In this document: piece after piece, positions 46,978 to 60,764 of the stretch
How the letters are laid out: each line of letters opens with the position of its first letter
How positions within the stretch are numbered: position 1 is the first letter of the stretch
NCBI GenBank assembly: GCA_021234155.1
Contig: JAJEKV010000002.1
Span: forward strand, 4,847,795-4,911,794
Direction of reading: 5' to 3'
Source: Isoetes taiwanensis
Taxonomy: Eukaryota > Streptophyta > Lycopodiopsida > Isoetales > Isoetaceae
DNA: 64,000 nt
Notes under the pieces: model-generated
What the model was told of the DNA's origin: nothing
Databases searched by the model: none
The model's input: the letters and a program-made list of their open reading frames with translations, nothing else
Program-made: the position numbers and the translations under genes

Positions 46978-47378
46978 TTATTCCTCTTTGTTTTGTAAGA
47001 AGGGTTTGGAACTTGCAGTATCCTTGTGAAATCGTCTATTTGCTAATATTGTGGCATGCCACATCTCACGCTTGTTCCAGACCATGCAAGCTCTTCTCAA
47101 GCTTCCTCCTGCTTTGACAAGGTCTTTTGGCTGTTCCATGTAAATCCGCTCATTAACATCACAAAAATCTAGTCTGCCAAAGTGGCCAGTGTTTGTTAGC
47201 AGCCAATGCATACCAAACTAGCTTTGTGTATAATCTGCTTGGTATGATACATCCATCCTGTGTCTTGCTTTAGAAGCATAGAACACTCAGTTCTCCATAG
47301 CTTTGACCCAATTTGGGTCTGCAGCCACCTTCTGCATGAAGTAAAATCAGCACGATCGATTACCTTGGCTATGACCAA
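46978..47378 (-). pseudogene. Copia-type reverse transcriptase fragment
   Basis: The - strand frame contains DVNERIYMEQPKDLVKAGG followed by SLRRACMVWNKREMWH, matching the Copia RT segment DVxxAFLxGxLxExIYMxQPxGF...LxKALYGLKQxPRxWY with losses. The adjacent frame (47196-47378) may be its upstream part. There are no catalytic residues or intact domain. Confidence 0.5.
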
Positions 47379-47972
47379 CTGTGATAACTTGATGAAAGGC
47401 TACTATTTGATTGAGTCTTCATCAAGGAGAAGATTCATCATGTGATGCGGAAAATGACAGTGGTATATTAATTCTGATAACTGCTCTAAAAGGATAATAC
47501 ACACTTTGACATAAATTCTTAGCTGCATTTGAGCGCGATATTCTCCATCTTCTACAAATTGTATGCTCTTGGATTTGAAAGCCAGAATTAGAGGGCTCCC
47601 AACCCTTTTTATTATAGCCCCATTTAAAGTGCGTTTAATGGCCATGTGGACTGACTTACCGAATTGGTTCCATAGTATAGCCAAGCTCTTAAACACTCTT
47701 AAGTCTTGGGTTCTCCATATTCTACAAACTGTATGCTCTTGGATGTCTCTTTTTCCTTTTTTTCGTTTTTTTTTTTACATGACATTGGAGAAGGGCATGG
47801 TACAACAGGGATTATTTAGAAATTAAATAATAAATGGAAGAAGGCATTTGGCACGTGTGGTATAAAATGGAAAAGAATCAAATAATGAATAAACGTTTAT
47901 AAGGAGACGACTGGTGAAAGTCGTTAGGCTAGATAATACTGAACCTGGCTGCCTGCAAATTCACAACTAATG

Positions 47973-50900
47973 CTATATTCTGAGAAAATTTAGATTAGAG
48001 CAAATTCCCCTGGGGTCATCAGCTTCTTCCCTCACCCCTTGTGGGTCTTCTCTTACAGGAAGAGCCAACACACCTCTCAGACTCCACTCTTTCTCCACAG
48101 AAGCCAGAGCCATGGACCCAATAGTAATGGCAAAGACAGCATCAAAACCTCCAGCTCCAGGAACGCCAGCAAATATCACTCCATTCAGGCCCATAGTCGC
48201 ATCCAGTAATCCGGTCTGAAAAGGTGGCTCTATCTGCAGGAAGCATATCCCAAAAATGTTATATCAAATAACAAAGACATTGAGTTTAATACTTCATGGG
48301 TGCACATACCGGTACACCTGCATCTTCACCCACTTGCCTTAACATGCACCTAACCTTTTCAAAGGCATGCCTGAGTTCAATCAATCTTTTGACAACATCC
48401 TTCTCAGAGCTCGAGTTCCACTTTTGACCTTCCCACTGCACAGATACATTTTAAGGGGTCATTACTTGATAAAGAAAACGAACCAGTAAGAGCATGTCCC
48501 ATTTCCTGAAGTTCTGAGACTTAGAATATCATCCCGTAAAAGTGATGGCCCATACCTGCTTGGCTGGGCATGTACTGCACTTCTCCAGAACAGCAACATA
48601 AGCACTATTTGCCACCGATGATAACTGTTTTAAATGAGAAAAAGCTTCTTCAACAGCCTTGTTAGCTTCTGCCAGATCTCTCCAGGCTCGTTCAGACCTT
48701 TCAACCTCTCTCTTGCGCCAAGAAAGTACAGCACCTACCATTGAGGGTGTATGGCAACCACCAAATCCTGGCTCACCTAAGATCTGTGTACCATCATTAC
48801 TCTTGGTGGAAACACATAAACTTGAACCTTTCTTTCTTTGGCAACTTCTATCAGAATGAATATATTTCTTGTATAAACAATGCAATAAACAAAGTACTAA
48901 AGAAAAGGGTATGCATGTTATCGAGAGTACTCAATAAACTGCATCAAAGCAACTGAACATCAATGGCATCGTAGAAGCACAACAATAGAACCGAATGCGG
49001 AAAAAGAACCAATCAGTTTTAGACAATGAGAATTCTCACCAAGTGAAGAGATGGTGGAAGTGCATATTCTTTCTTCTCATGGTCCCAGTTCCCATTTAGT
49101 ATCAAGGGCACACCTTCAACCGGAGACAACAAATCTCCTAAAGCCTACATCACAGCAGAAGAGAAAAGCATAACAATAGCTCTAGACAACCTAGGAAAAT
49201 AACAGCTGTGGAAATAGAGCATTAACCTTTCATGGATTCACTTTATAACTAGCATATGCGAGCAACTATATTATATTTTAAATTCAAGGGAGTTTCAGAA
49301 TATATGTCCTGAGGCAAGTAGTGTTCTACAGTTCTTTTTGTCAGCTTCATCATTATTCATTTTTTAATTCATGTTGTTTTAAGGCGGAAAATGTGATAAT
49401 ATACTTGAACTGAAGATAACACCGATGGCGAAAAACGAACATAACGTTGACTACCAAACACTGCCGAACTAACATCAAATCCACTTCCTACTTTCCCTTG
49501 CGCAGAACAATGCGCAGCTTGTGCCACTGAATGCACAATATATAGGCTCCCTTCATCACACCTAACATTTTGAGATTCCAGTGAAGGAAGGTTGATAACT
49601 CCCAAGTATGCCATAATGCATGCAACTGTGGCTGTTGTCATGGCAGCCGATGAACCTAGGCCTGTCTTTGCCACTTCAGGTGCCAATGCTTTATCATGAC
49701 CATTGTTCTCTGCACTGTTCCGTGTGATTGCAGCAAATGGTGGAAGGGACGCAAGGCTATGTGAGGTCAAAGGAAGTCCTTCTGCTTCCACCTGGAATAT
49801 TAAGATATTAGCAATATAAAGAGAATAACGAAAACAAACTCATTCTTATCAAATTACACAAATCTTTATCCTCTTCAGGTGTATTGTGACTATACTTTTG
49901 TACATCTCAGTTAAGATAGCCTACACATATTGATAAGTAATGACCATACTTCATGAGCTCCATCCTTCTTGGAAGAATTGGTTCAGAACCTATGCATAAC
50001 TTCTAACACAAACAATATCCCATCTATATAACTACTCTATCCAACAATGTAGAAACATGAAAATTCAAAAATTATGAAGACCTGTTTTCTGAAAGAATAG
50101 AACTCGTTGTCACCCAATATAGTAATTTCAAGGCCTGCAAAATTTGATAAAAATGCATAAAACGTTTCTTCAATCATCAGTATTAAATAAACAACAATGA
50201 AGTTGTGAAACGAGAATAGGTCTGTAGCAGACAAACAAAACTGACTCTTCAGCCAAAACTTAGCCTAAGCTTCCATGTCATACTTGTTACAGATAGTATT
50301 TGGAATATATTCAAACTATTATATGTTGTTAAACAAGAAGGCATACCATGGAGCAACAGCTTCTGAAGATTGCCCCTCTTAGAGACATCATTAGCAACGA
50401 TGGTTTTTGCAGCTGCAACTCCTAATTGAATAGCTTGTTCCACAAATACATTGCCTGAATCGCTGCGTTCATTAAATTATTTAGTTTGTTTCAGTCTTAG
50501 ATGATAAAAATAAGGCAATTGTAGACAACACTGTAAAAATGTGGTTAAAAATCTTAAGTGTGAAGACAAAAGTAAAACCAGTCTATACATCAGGGCAATG
50601 CCGAACAAGCATAGGAACAAGCTTTCGTTGTCAACAAGTTAGCAGAGCACATATAGTACAGCAAAATGATCCTCATGAACTGCACCATGCTTGTGGTATT
50701 GATCTGCCATGTCTATGGGAGTTATATGCTGTGCATGGGTCCTTATCTATTACCGAAGGCTCTGTAAAGGTTGGCTGAAATGGATTCTACTTGCCAAACG
50801 CCAGTTCTCTAATGCCTTTAGTGACTACCTATCTAAATTGGAATAGTGACTATACCTGATGTTAAAAGTTTATCCATTTTCATAAATTAAACATTGTACC

Positions 50901-51301
50901 TGGAAGTATTCTGCAGACTGCACTTTGAAAGAGAGAGCTTGTATGTAGTTTCTTTATTGAGCTGAGGAGATATAACTTTTACATCCGTCCAAGACTGCGT
51001 CAACCAATTTGTCCTTTGGTCAGATCCGATTATATACAAACAGATTCACTACAATGTCTAAATATTTACCCAAGACCAGCTTTCTGGAGGAATTTCCTCT
51101 ACGAGCGGCTTCAAGATTGTATAAAACCTAGCGGATGTTGATAACACTAGACCTGCATGGGGCCGATCAAGGATTAAGTAGGCCCCAGTGATCAGGACCT
51201 TACCAGGAGCCGATACTACTCTGTGTATAAAACTTCACTTTGATCAGCAAGCAAGCATAGTAGTCATAAGCATTAAAACTGTACCTTGAAGGGGGAGGCA
51301 T
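47973..51301 (-). CDS. PMK: phosphomevalonate kinase, complete, ten exons
   Basis: Exons 51285..51301, 51070..51220, 50900..50994, 50347..50462, 50082..50134, 49405..49791, 49040..49144, 48556..48783, 48310..48435 and 47973..48233 all join in phase with GT-AG introns and give 512 residues (Arabidopsis about 505). The N-terminus MPPPSRVVSAPGKVLITGAY carries the GHMP-kinase start motif. LGDNEFYSFRKQ follows. The ATP-binding glycine motif is EVAKTGLGSSAAMTTATVA. KVGSGFDVSSAVFGSQRYVR, ILGEPGFGG with HTPSMVGAV, and the C-terminal motif FAGVPGAGGFDAVFAI complete the family pattern. The enzyme phosphorylates mevalonate-5-phosphate to mevalonate-5-diphosphate in the cytosolic/peroxisomal mevalonate pathway. 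The first exon is only 17 nt. No disabling change seen. Confidence 0.97.
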
Positions 51302-54300
51302 TGGAAATGCAATTGGTGTCTTCAATCAATGGTTAGCCAAATTGTAGAAAAGTTTTTCGCCAGGAAAATAGGACAAGAAATATTCATGACAACAAACAAC
51401 CACCCTTATACAATGAAACCTTTCCAAGTTTCATTATTAAAAAAACACAATGAAACCTTTCCAAGTTTCATTATGGAAACATTTCCAAATTTCCTTGAAA
51501 TCCGGAAAGGTTTCCTGACTGAAGCACGAAAGGGTTTCCATAAAAATATAATTTTTTGGGTGGAAAATATCCACCGTTAATTAATTCTTAGAATCAAATT
51601 CTTACGGCTATTCTTATCAAATTCTTATGGCTATTCTTGAAAGGGGAAATTTTTTTTGTTCTTAGCTCTTACAGAGAAGGGTTTCCTTGGAGTTCCGCTT
51701 CAATTTTTGGGTTGCCCCTAAGGGGGCAAACCCTTGTTTATGTGGGTTTATGGCATATTTCAAGTATATGCCAGTATATACATGGGATATGCTAATGACT
51801 GTTAAAAACCCACTGTTGGCGGTAAATGCTCGGTCATTTATGTTGCAGGGAAGCCCCTCTGGAAACCGGTTAACTTGTAGCTCCAGAACACTCCAAAATG
51901 CCGGAACATCTGCAACAGATTGCTTGTCGTACCTATTATAGGTCCTAAGATCCACCTTCCTCCACGACTCTTTCATTTTTTGTCTCTACGAGGAATAGAA
52001 GGGCATGTATGGTGCATATGGCATGGCATGGGAAGAACCAATGGCTAAAAAAGCGGGGGCGGCAAAACGGTTTTTGTCGCTCCAAATGGATTTGCAAAAA
52101 CAGTGTAGTGGTTTTGGATTGTCGGGTTCTATTTGAAGCCGTTTTGTTCCGAGGAATGCGATTTATGTCCATTCTCTTGTCGTTTCTTTGTCCAAGCCTA
52201 TTGCTGCAATTTTTCTTGAAGAATCTTAAGCTTTGCCTATTCCTTGGTTTCCTCGTACTTTAAGTCTTTGCAAGCATGTGTAGATATTGGTCCTCTGTTA
52301 GCTTAATTTTATGGTGTTACAGGGCTAATAACCTCGCATGGCAAAAACTTTAGACATCCGGAAGTGACTTGAATGTGTTATATCAGATATTGAATGCAAG
52401 TGGCTATGCACCTATTACACATGTTCCATTGAAATCGATTGAGATACTATTATTGCCACCTTTGTCACTAATTTTTGAGATCTTTTTCCAAAACTCAGTA
52501 TGTCACCCATTGATTCCTTTCTATATAATTAGAGTTTTTTTCTGAGAATAGCGACCTCTAATCCAATATTACGAACTAATTTAACCCATTCATTTATAAA
52601 TCTCATATTATTTCCATGTCTTGACATTACGCTCATAATATTTTGCACTACTTTAGTTGCATATCTACTTTGCTTGCATAATCTTTAGGATGCTTTATGG
52701 CATTTTCCATCCACACGTTAGATGTCTAAAGTGATATAAAGCTGAGCTTATATGCAAGTTCCTATTTGCAATTCTTGAGCTTAAATGCAAGTTTCGTTTT
52801 GCAATTTCCTCTGCGCAAATAATTTCAATCTTTCAAGGCTAAAGATACCTCGGCCAACTTTAGCCTATTCCATGACATGGTTAAAATATAATCAACATTG
52901 TATTCACTTATGAAGATGCATAGGACATATGCCTTGAATTGAACAAATAACACCATTGCTAACAAAGTTGATGTTGATTTTGGGTTTAAAAGTAGAGAAA
53001 GGCGACTCTTTAAGAAGTGTGAAGAAACGTCGTCCCCGAAAATCGGGCAATTGGTGAGAAGGATATGGATGGTAGGTGTCAGTTTTTGGCTAACACACTT
53101 ATTGTCATGGCTGCACTTTATTAAATGAAAGTTTTGTGATATCCACGATTCCAAAAACTTGCACTTTATGAAGCGAAACCGGTTCTTTGAAAAGATATTT
53201 GAAGCTCGTATAAATAATGTATTCCATTTTGGCTACACATTAGAGGCATCAATAGAAGGAAAGCAATTCCGGTGGGATTACGTTTTCATACAAACCGGGA
53301 TTTACACATGCGGTTCATTCTTACTTATCTCGGTGGGTCAAAAGTATTTCCAATAAAATATGTTAATAAATTAACAATTTGTTCCTAAGGTTGTTTCCAT
53401 TAGGTGAAACTATTTTCGGGGAAGCAAAGGAGGAAGAAATATCACCGAGAAAATGAGGGAGGTCGAAAAGAAGATGTGAGTTGCACGCTCAAAACTGTTC
53501 CCGAAATGATCAAACAGTTCTATATCACAGTGCGAGCATGGAAATATGATGTTTGGTTACCCAGATCTACTGAGTATGATCAAAGCATCCGTGAGTGTCT
53601 TAATTTGGTTGCGTAGCGATTGCTACCTCCCTAAGTTAAAAGTTTACGGTTTTTCTCGATTCATGATTTTCGGATGTTTGCAAACACACATGTTCCTTTG
53701 CAAGACCCAATGCAAACATCCAATAATCAATTTTGCTCCTCCTCCGGCACCCTGTTAAATTATGAAAGCCGGATGTATGCGATGCGCGCTCCATCATCGC
53801 ATTACCGGGTAATTAGATAGTTCTTTTGGTAATATGTTTTTGGTTGCTTTCTATGTCAACCTCATGGTGAGGCCAATTACCATCGACGCATCATTCTTTT
53901 CGCATTTGCATCATTTTTTCGTGGAACCGATGAATTCTTTGAGGAGGAGGCCGATGAGAACATGACCCGACAAGTTGAGTCTTAATAATTTTGACCAAAT
54001 GAGGTGGGATCGCATGCATGTGCTTTCTACTTTAGCGATGACCCTACTACATACAACATTTTACAACCTTCCTCACGGTTTGTCTTTCTGCACTAGGCTT
54101 GTATTTTAGCCTTGGGGTTTATCATCATGGCTAGTTTGTACATAAGGACAAATCTAACCAAGTGTCAGAAAAAGCTAGAGGGGATGAGATAGTTTGTATA
54201 TGCAACAAATGTATGTTTTCAATTCATCCAATTTGTTTTTATTCTTGGTTTGACATGAACGTGTGGGCTCTACAATCCAATCAAGGTGGTCCATGTTATA

Positions 54301-55740
54301 CAACATTGTGATATAAATCATTGTAAATGTGAGCCTCTGCAATCTAACTAAAAGTGGTCTATATGTTCTTTGTAAATGAATGATCACAACACAATCTCTT
54401 TTTTCTAATCATTAGACACACCAACACCCAATCCCATTATGAACATTTTACCATTATAAACATTTTTTCTCACGAAGTGCATGACTTGTTTAGGATATGT
54501 CTAGACAACATTTTCCGCAATTTTGGAATCCAACCCAGATAAGTCAACTGAACTAAATAGAGAATAGAGAGCCTAATATATCTGACTAATTCATGTTGTC
54601 TTGTAATATCATATACCCGATCACAAAAATGGGCCAATAACTTCGCGTGCACGAGCTCATAATTAGCTTAGTTTCTTGGTGACATACTCATGTGGTAATT
54701 CAGCCCGCCGGCTGCTTCCATTCGACCATAGCCTTTGCCAATGCATAGAGGCTGTTGAGCTGCACATATTACGGTTTTTAGCATTTGGAATTTGTAGTAT
54801 AACTTCTTAACAAAACTTTGTCAAGAATTGTACCAGAATTATAGTTGCAACAACAACATTGAAGATGCACGTGTTACAATGTTCTTATCATTGACCTAGT
54901 AGAAGCAAAAAAGATGGGGACGTGACGGGGTGGGTTCAAACATTAAGTACTAGTAGAGGCGCATTTTCATGGTTCGTACATATTATCAAAGCATTGCCGC
55001 GATGGGACAAAGCCATAATCATTCACGCATTGTTAAATTCATTGTGCAAGATCCGCTGGTTAGGAATGCAATTATCAATCAAGATTAATTTGTCTATGTT
55101 GATTTTGACTCCTTTACTGCAAGAATCCACATGTCATGAGTTAGCACGAGTTTGAGATATTCGATAGGATGACAGAGATGCTAACTTTATAGCTCAACAA
55201 AACTTCTTACGATATTGCTCCTTGTACTCATGCTATCACTTCTTACGCTCATCGTCAAACGTTATTACTACCTTCATCATTCACGGGCCTAGCAACGTTA
55301 ATATGATTGCTCTAAATGGGAATACTACCACCCTCAGAGCCAATATTGCTTCTTCATCTAGAAATCCGGGTCCAAGTTACATTAAGAAACGATAAAATGA
55401 CTAGCTTGAATTGTCCAACAATTCTAAATTCATAATCTTGCTATCAATCGAAAAATTCATTTGTTTGTATTCTAGCATGACGGATACTTAAAACACGGTC
55501 AAAGAGGCTACTTACAACTTTTTATATCGGTTGAGACAACAAAGATGCTTGTAGAAGCTCGTTCAACTAAAGTCATATGCTTCATATGCATTATAAATAC
55601 ATGTCCCGCAGACAAGCTTTTATATAGTTTTAAGCAAAACAATAGCACTTTTGGGCAAATATTTAAAAGCATAGTTAAAAACATCTTACCGTTTGCCCGC
55701 GGGCCTACTTTACCACGTCGGTTTTTTGAGTAATCCGCTA
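51302..55740. other. upstream of PMK and following stretch without recognised gene
   Basis: CAATGAAACCTTTCCAAGTTTC (split in two 20-base parts or fewer when matched) occurs at 51412 and 51451 as a 39-bp-spaced direct repeat upstream of PMK. Frames at 51687-51976, 53159-53356 and 53404-53616 have no recognised family. 52000-55740 shows only AT-rich sequence and short open frames. Confidence 0.4.
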
Positions 55741-57419
55741 TAACACCGCGAACGCAGGGCGTTTTGAAACCGATGAACCACCGGCGTGGTTCAGCTTTTG
55801 AAACACCGTGAGCCCGGGAGAACAGCGGCCGTTGTTTTTCTAGTTTTCAGAGATAAGGGTTAACGGTTGTGTTCTAGCTTGAAACGGCGAGTTGTGGCAG
55901 AGCAACGGCCGTGGTTCTCAAATCCGATGCCTCTGTGATAGATTTTTTCCGCTTACGTTTCCCCGTTCTTCCATTTTTTCGGCACGTACTACTCTCTTAC
56001 GGAAGCTCAGGAGACCTTGCTTTCGCCTGGACTACTCTGCCTTTTGCTTTTCGCCTGGACTGCTTTCGCCTAGACTGCTCTGGTTTGTGTGGCTGGAGTT
56101 TTGGTGGTGTTAGGTGTTGTGTCTGGCCGGATTGAGATGCCAGGATGAGATATCTGGCCGGAAATCTGATGCGGGATTGAAGCATCCGTCAATATCTTTA
56201 TCAATATTCAGCATCTGTTTCAAGCATCTGTCAATATCTGTTAATAATATACATTTCATTGAAGTATACGGCCGGACATCATTTTGCATTGAAAATTTAT
56301 CCGTTGAAGGTTTTGAGAAGGGCATTGAAGCCTGTGTCTTCTGCTCTGGACATCAACAATCCTACAATACAAACAGATAAGGAAATATATAATGCCATAG
56401 TCGATTCTACAGGGCAGATAAAGAAACATTGTATAATATATCTTACTGTCACACCATCAGGTCAGTTCTTCTACAGTGGAAATTTCCTTTTTGAATTTTG
56501 CTAAAATTTCTTTTTTTTTATATATATTTTAGAAACTTTAAGTATTTTAAAGAATATTTCCGTGTTATTCGTTTCCGTGTTCTGTTGCCGTTTCCGTTTT
56601 CTAAAATTTGGGGAGCCGTTGCGTTTCCCGTGGCCGTGTTTCGTAACTATGATTTAAAGTCACATGACGCAATAAATGTAACTAGGCCTCACTTTCATGC
56701 ATTCATCGTCTGCAAAAAGGCTATCGTTCTCGGGAAGAGGGAGGGAGGGAGCGAGGGAGAGGGCCAATTCCCATAAAGTTATGGTATCAAGTATTCTATT
56801 GTATAGAAGTAGCAATTTAAATTGATTGTCAAAACATGACTTTGAACTATGATTTAAGCCTCTTCACCCTCCGGTCATGGAGGGCAACCCTCCGTGCGCA
56901 GCACCTTGTTTTTTCTGCTTTGGGATCAAGGCATACATGCTCTACATGTTCCTCTGTAAACTGCGAAAATATTTGTCTTCCTCTGTAAACTACATTTAGA
57001 ATGCTTTGATTTATAATGTTTTTTTTAAGTTTGATATTGACAAAGGCAGATTTGATTTTAAAATGTTTTTTTTTTTAAGTTTGATATTGGCAGAGGCAGA
57101 GGCAGGTTTTTAACCTTATGAGGGCCTGTTTTTGAGCTACAGCTTGGAGCAGAAAACGAGGTTAGACAAATTTCTCCATCTTGTCCATTATAGTTGTTTT
57201 TGGATGCAATTAGGAGATAAATAATTGCATCTAATTCCTTGAAGATTAGCTTAATTCCAGTGAATAAATTTTGAATCCTTTTCATCTTGAATGCTTGAAG
57301 GTGGAACGCACTTATCAATTGGGCAGATCATCAATCTTCTTCGAAGTTTTTATTTCCATTGAAAAATATTAGAAATGCTTGGGTTTTGAAGCAATCAAAC
57401 CCAGAACTTTACATGTAAC
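55741..57419. other. GC-shifted block and AT-rich flank without recognised gene
   Basis: 55741-56120 is more GC-rich, with repeats of a TTCGCCTGGACT unit (near 56021, 56049 and 56066). 56180-56240 repeats a GCATCTGTCAATATCT-like string. Around 57017 and 57068 a TTTTTTAAGTTTGATATTG string is duplicated with a 51-bp offset. No gene recognised. Confidence 0.4.
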
Positions 57420-57690
57420 ATGTTTAAATATGTAGCATAATAACAGGGGGTTTCCTTTGTGTTTTTGTACGCTTTTCACAAAGGTTTTCCTAAGATTTTA
57501 TGACGTATTCAAATGGATGTACTAATGCGTACATCTAGAGTGCACTATTTCTTAGTCGTTGATTTAGGTTTTTTTTTCCAATGGTCCAACATCCAAGGGC
57601 TCACAACAAAAGCCCTCTTTTTATTTTAGTTGCCATTTTCAGAGTTTTGCATGCAAGCATCGTGCCATCATGTTTTAGGGTTATTTTAGG
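57420..57690. repeat. dispersed repeat, copy 2
   Basis: Diverged partner of 270-510, in the same orientation: shared ...TTTTTGTAC..., AAGGTTTTCCTA, CATCTAGAGTGCAC and a terminal TTTTAGGGTTA. Confidence 0.45.
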
Positions 57691-57829
57691 GTTAGGAAGA
57701 AAGAAGGCAAGAATTGAAAACAATACATGCTGCAGGGTTCGAACATCCTGAGCCCCGTTTACTATTTTTGAGAAGCTGAAGCGGAACAGAGGCAGGCAGA
57801 AAAGATTTGGAATTCCTCGTTCCGGCGAA

Positions 57830-58917
57830 ATGTCAGAGAATCAGCAGCTTGTATTGTATAGGTAAGAAAATTTGCACGCCGCCCCTTCCTTCAAAGGGAC
57901 AGGCCAAACGCTTGTTCAAAATTGCAGGTTCTGGAATTTCTCATAATCATTGTGCCAAGTAGTTGTGACATACTCCTGAATGAAATTTCGTTGTAAGAGA
58001 AATGGGTTGTACAGTCTGCAAAGTGGCTGGCCAGTGGCCATGAGATTGTGATCCTCCTGCGTGGTGGATTAAAGCAGGGAAACATTATCAGCGGCAATTC
58101 AACGCTTGAATGCCCAAATCCTTGGTCAATTGTTGGGAATGGGTACTACAGGTCCTCCTTCACAATTATGCATCCTTCTATCTCGTGATGATCATGTCCT
58201 TGCACGGCATGCTTAGTATGGCGTGATATTGCTCCACAGTTCTGTTCCTCAGTTCCATGAGGAGGTGGATGAGCCCCCGACCCATTAATCATATAGCACC
58301 CAAGATGATGAGTGTCCATACCTTTCGCTTTGTATGTAACAGAGCTTGCTTTTCGAATGCCCTGTTCACAGCTGCAAGAAATTGGTATGTTATGTTTCCT
58401 TTGCTTTCTGCTTATAACAATCAGCCTTTTTCATTGTTTTTTTCATACTTTGTTGGAGCCTGCGGATGGAAATAACCGGGAGGTTGGCTAGTGTAATCCA
58501 CTATAGGTGTGGATAATGATGGCGCTGGATATGCATAAGGCTGTGAGGGCTGTGAATACTGCGGAACACCCCATGCAGATGCTGAACGTGAAATCTCCAC
58601 TTGTTGATATGCATTCACATAGCCTTGTTCATGTCTAGCAGAATACGAACATCCTTCATGCCCTTGCACAGCATGCAATGGGTAAGAATGAGAAGAATGT
58701 GAGTAAGGTGAGGCACATTCAAGATGCCACCACCTCTATTATTAGATGGTGTCTGATGTCGCCAATGCGAAACAGTCATAGAACAGAATCAATTGATCAG
58801 AAGCCTCAAAGGCTATCGGGATCACATGACAAATGAGAACAAAAAGCTCTCACGTGTGAGGGACAAGGTGACACGTCTGGAGCTTTCTAACCAACACTTG
58901 ATAGGTTGCATACTGGT
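57830..58917 (+). CDS. unidentified gene, partial exon set
   Basis: Exon 1 (57830-57861) gives MSENQQLVLY with donor GTAAGA. Exon 2 from 58078 joins in frame as RETLSAAIQRLNAQILGQLL GMGTTG and may end near 58151. A further exon ending at 58917 (donor GTGAGT) reads RQCETVIEQNQLIRSLKGY then NENKKLSRVRDKVTRLELSN, a likely coiled coil. In-frame stops between 58198 and 58330 argue that exon 2 ends earlier or the gene is broken. I do not recognise the protein. The overlapping - strand frame 58421-58740 (rich in Tyr, Pro, Ser and Gln) conflicts with a simple + model and could be a separate low-complexity exon. Confidence 0.4.
58421..58740 (-). CDS. possible low-complexity Y/P/S/Q-rich exon
   Basis: The - frame runs WWHLECASPYSHSSHSYPLH, then VPQYSQPSQPYAYPAPSLS, to a stop near 58421. 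Composition resembles disordered tails of plant RNA-binding or transcription proteins, but no domain is present. It lies between exons of the + strand candidate, so at most one of the two interpretations may be correct. Confidence 0.25.
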
Positions 58918-59814
58918 GAGTAGTCTCTAGTGGAACTTTGTTTATTTGAATACAGCAGAAAATTGAAAGCTTGGTTGGCTTTTTTCTGTTCGCTAGGTGG
59001 CTTACTTTCATGGCCTTTTTTAGCTCATAGCTCAAAATGGCATTGTATTTATCAGCTGAAAGACATGATTCCATGTAGGATTTGGCTGAAACCCTGTTGT
59101 GCATGATTGATAGTGTCAAAAGGATGATTATCGTGACGATTTTGCAGCTTCTGCGCAGCATTGCTCTTGCTAGCCGCCAATTTAATGGAACCAGAAGCTA
59201 ATGGCTCCAGATGCTATATATCTAGTAAGTGTGGCTTTCATTATTGCTTTGCAGTGGAATAGACGATACTAATTGTATATTTATTTGTTCTCCTGAGACA
59301 TTTCTTATGCAGGAATGGATCTTCAAACACTCTATTTCCAAATACTCTATTTTGGTGCAATTGTCCAGCCTATTATCTTATGTAGCACGATATTCAACTC
59401 ATATCATGATGGATTTTTAAACTGCATCCAGACCAAATTTACTATGGCTATAAGCCATCGCTCCATCCAGGAATTTCATGCACCATAATTACGTGCTGAA
59501 CTATTTTAAAGATTGCAGTTGCTCTTCATAGCATTGTGATGAAGAGACAAATTATGCTTTTATGCATTGATATACAATATACAGGATACAATGTTGTGGT
59601 GAAGAATCATAATATATATCTATATCGTTTAGCAATTAAATGCTGTGGTGAAGCGTATGTAATTAAATTACATTATATTATAACATTATTATAGTTACTC
59701 AGGTTTCATATTAGTTTTTTTTTTTTATTTGTTATAATGCTAAATATTAGATATTACATATTGCTACATGTTTTGCATGTTTCACATGTTTTTACGTATG
59801 TTTGATTTTTTTTA
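58918..59814. other. stretch without recognised gene
   Basis: AT-rich. A GTGGTGAAG motif recurs near 59595 and 59646. No gene recognised. Confidence 0.4.
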
Positions 59815-60165
59815 GGGCCCGAAGGGCACAAAATTTTTTTTAGTATAACAACCAACACATAACTACCATTAACATTAATTAACACAACCATTGGGTCTAA
59901 CACATTTAAAATCCCCCTTAAACCCCCTTTGGTTTGGGTGCATATTCACACGGGGGGTGACATAGGGCAGCGAGAGCCCTTATAATTATATTTTGCACGT
60001 ACAAAATCAACACCATATAGTATTTTGCTTAAAATCTTATAGTATTTTGCAAATCTTGTTATACAGTATAGCAAATTTTGTACTTGCATACCCCACAAAC
60101 GAGGAACTTTACGTACGGTGTAGATTAAAGAATAAGAGGTGAATATGCCCATCCAACAGCTCTCA
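59815..60165. repeat. fold-back repeat, copy 2 (right arm missing)
   Basis: Matches 11788-12145: GGGCCCGAAGGGC, the ACTACCATTAACATTA tract, TTTGGTTTGGGTGCATATTC, ATAGGGCAGCGAGAGCCCTT and TGCATACCCCACAAACGAGG. The inverted right arm of copy 1 is absent. Confidence 0.8.
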
Positions 60166-60760
60166 TATGTAAATGGTCATGGCAATAAGAAAAGCCTGAG
60201 GGTGTTCTCTAGCAAAATAAAAAGCGGCTAAACATGTTAAGCTTAAGTGTGACCAAAAAAGGCATGGAAACGACCCTTCTATATCCACTCAAATAGATGC
60301 TACCTTGAACAATTTTAGAGCACAAATCAAATGTGAACTAGCCAATTCATTTAGAATTATGATTTGTTTGATTGGAAGTTCTTCTTTGTTGTCATTGTGC
60401 TCTAAATTTGCTAGGTATTTCTTTGTTAACAGTTTTTTCTCATATGTTTCAAACAAATTACATGCTTATTTCTTTTGTAATATTTTCATCTCTATATGGC
60501 GGGAATAGAGGCGGGCCAGGATGCAGTGGGCGCGGCGCCACCAGTTCCAAAACCGATTAGAACGTTCGCGCCTGACCGGTTAGTCCCTAATATGAACTTA
60601 GATCCGTAGTATAAGTAGTATTGTTCCCGTACGTTATTGCTTTACAGTTGTGTGAACTTAGAATTTAAAATTCTTTATGGGCATTGAAGAATACGTCAAT
60701 TATTGATCACCATCCCTGGGACTCCTATAAGGTCGCAGGATCGATGGTTTTGTGGGCATG
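60166..60760. other. stretch without recognised gene
   Basis: AT-rich up to about 60500, then more GC-rich as the next ORF cluster begins. Nothing recognised. Confidence 0.4.
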
Positions 60761-60764
60761 AGGG

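Noticed and set aside
38091-51301. Functional cluster of fucosidase, lipoate ligase and phosphomevalonate kinase
   Set aside because: The three belong to unrelated pathways, one is a relic, and wide repeat-filled gaps separate them.
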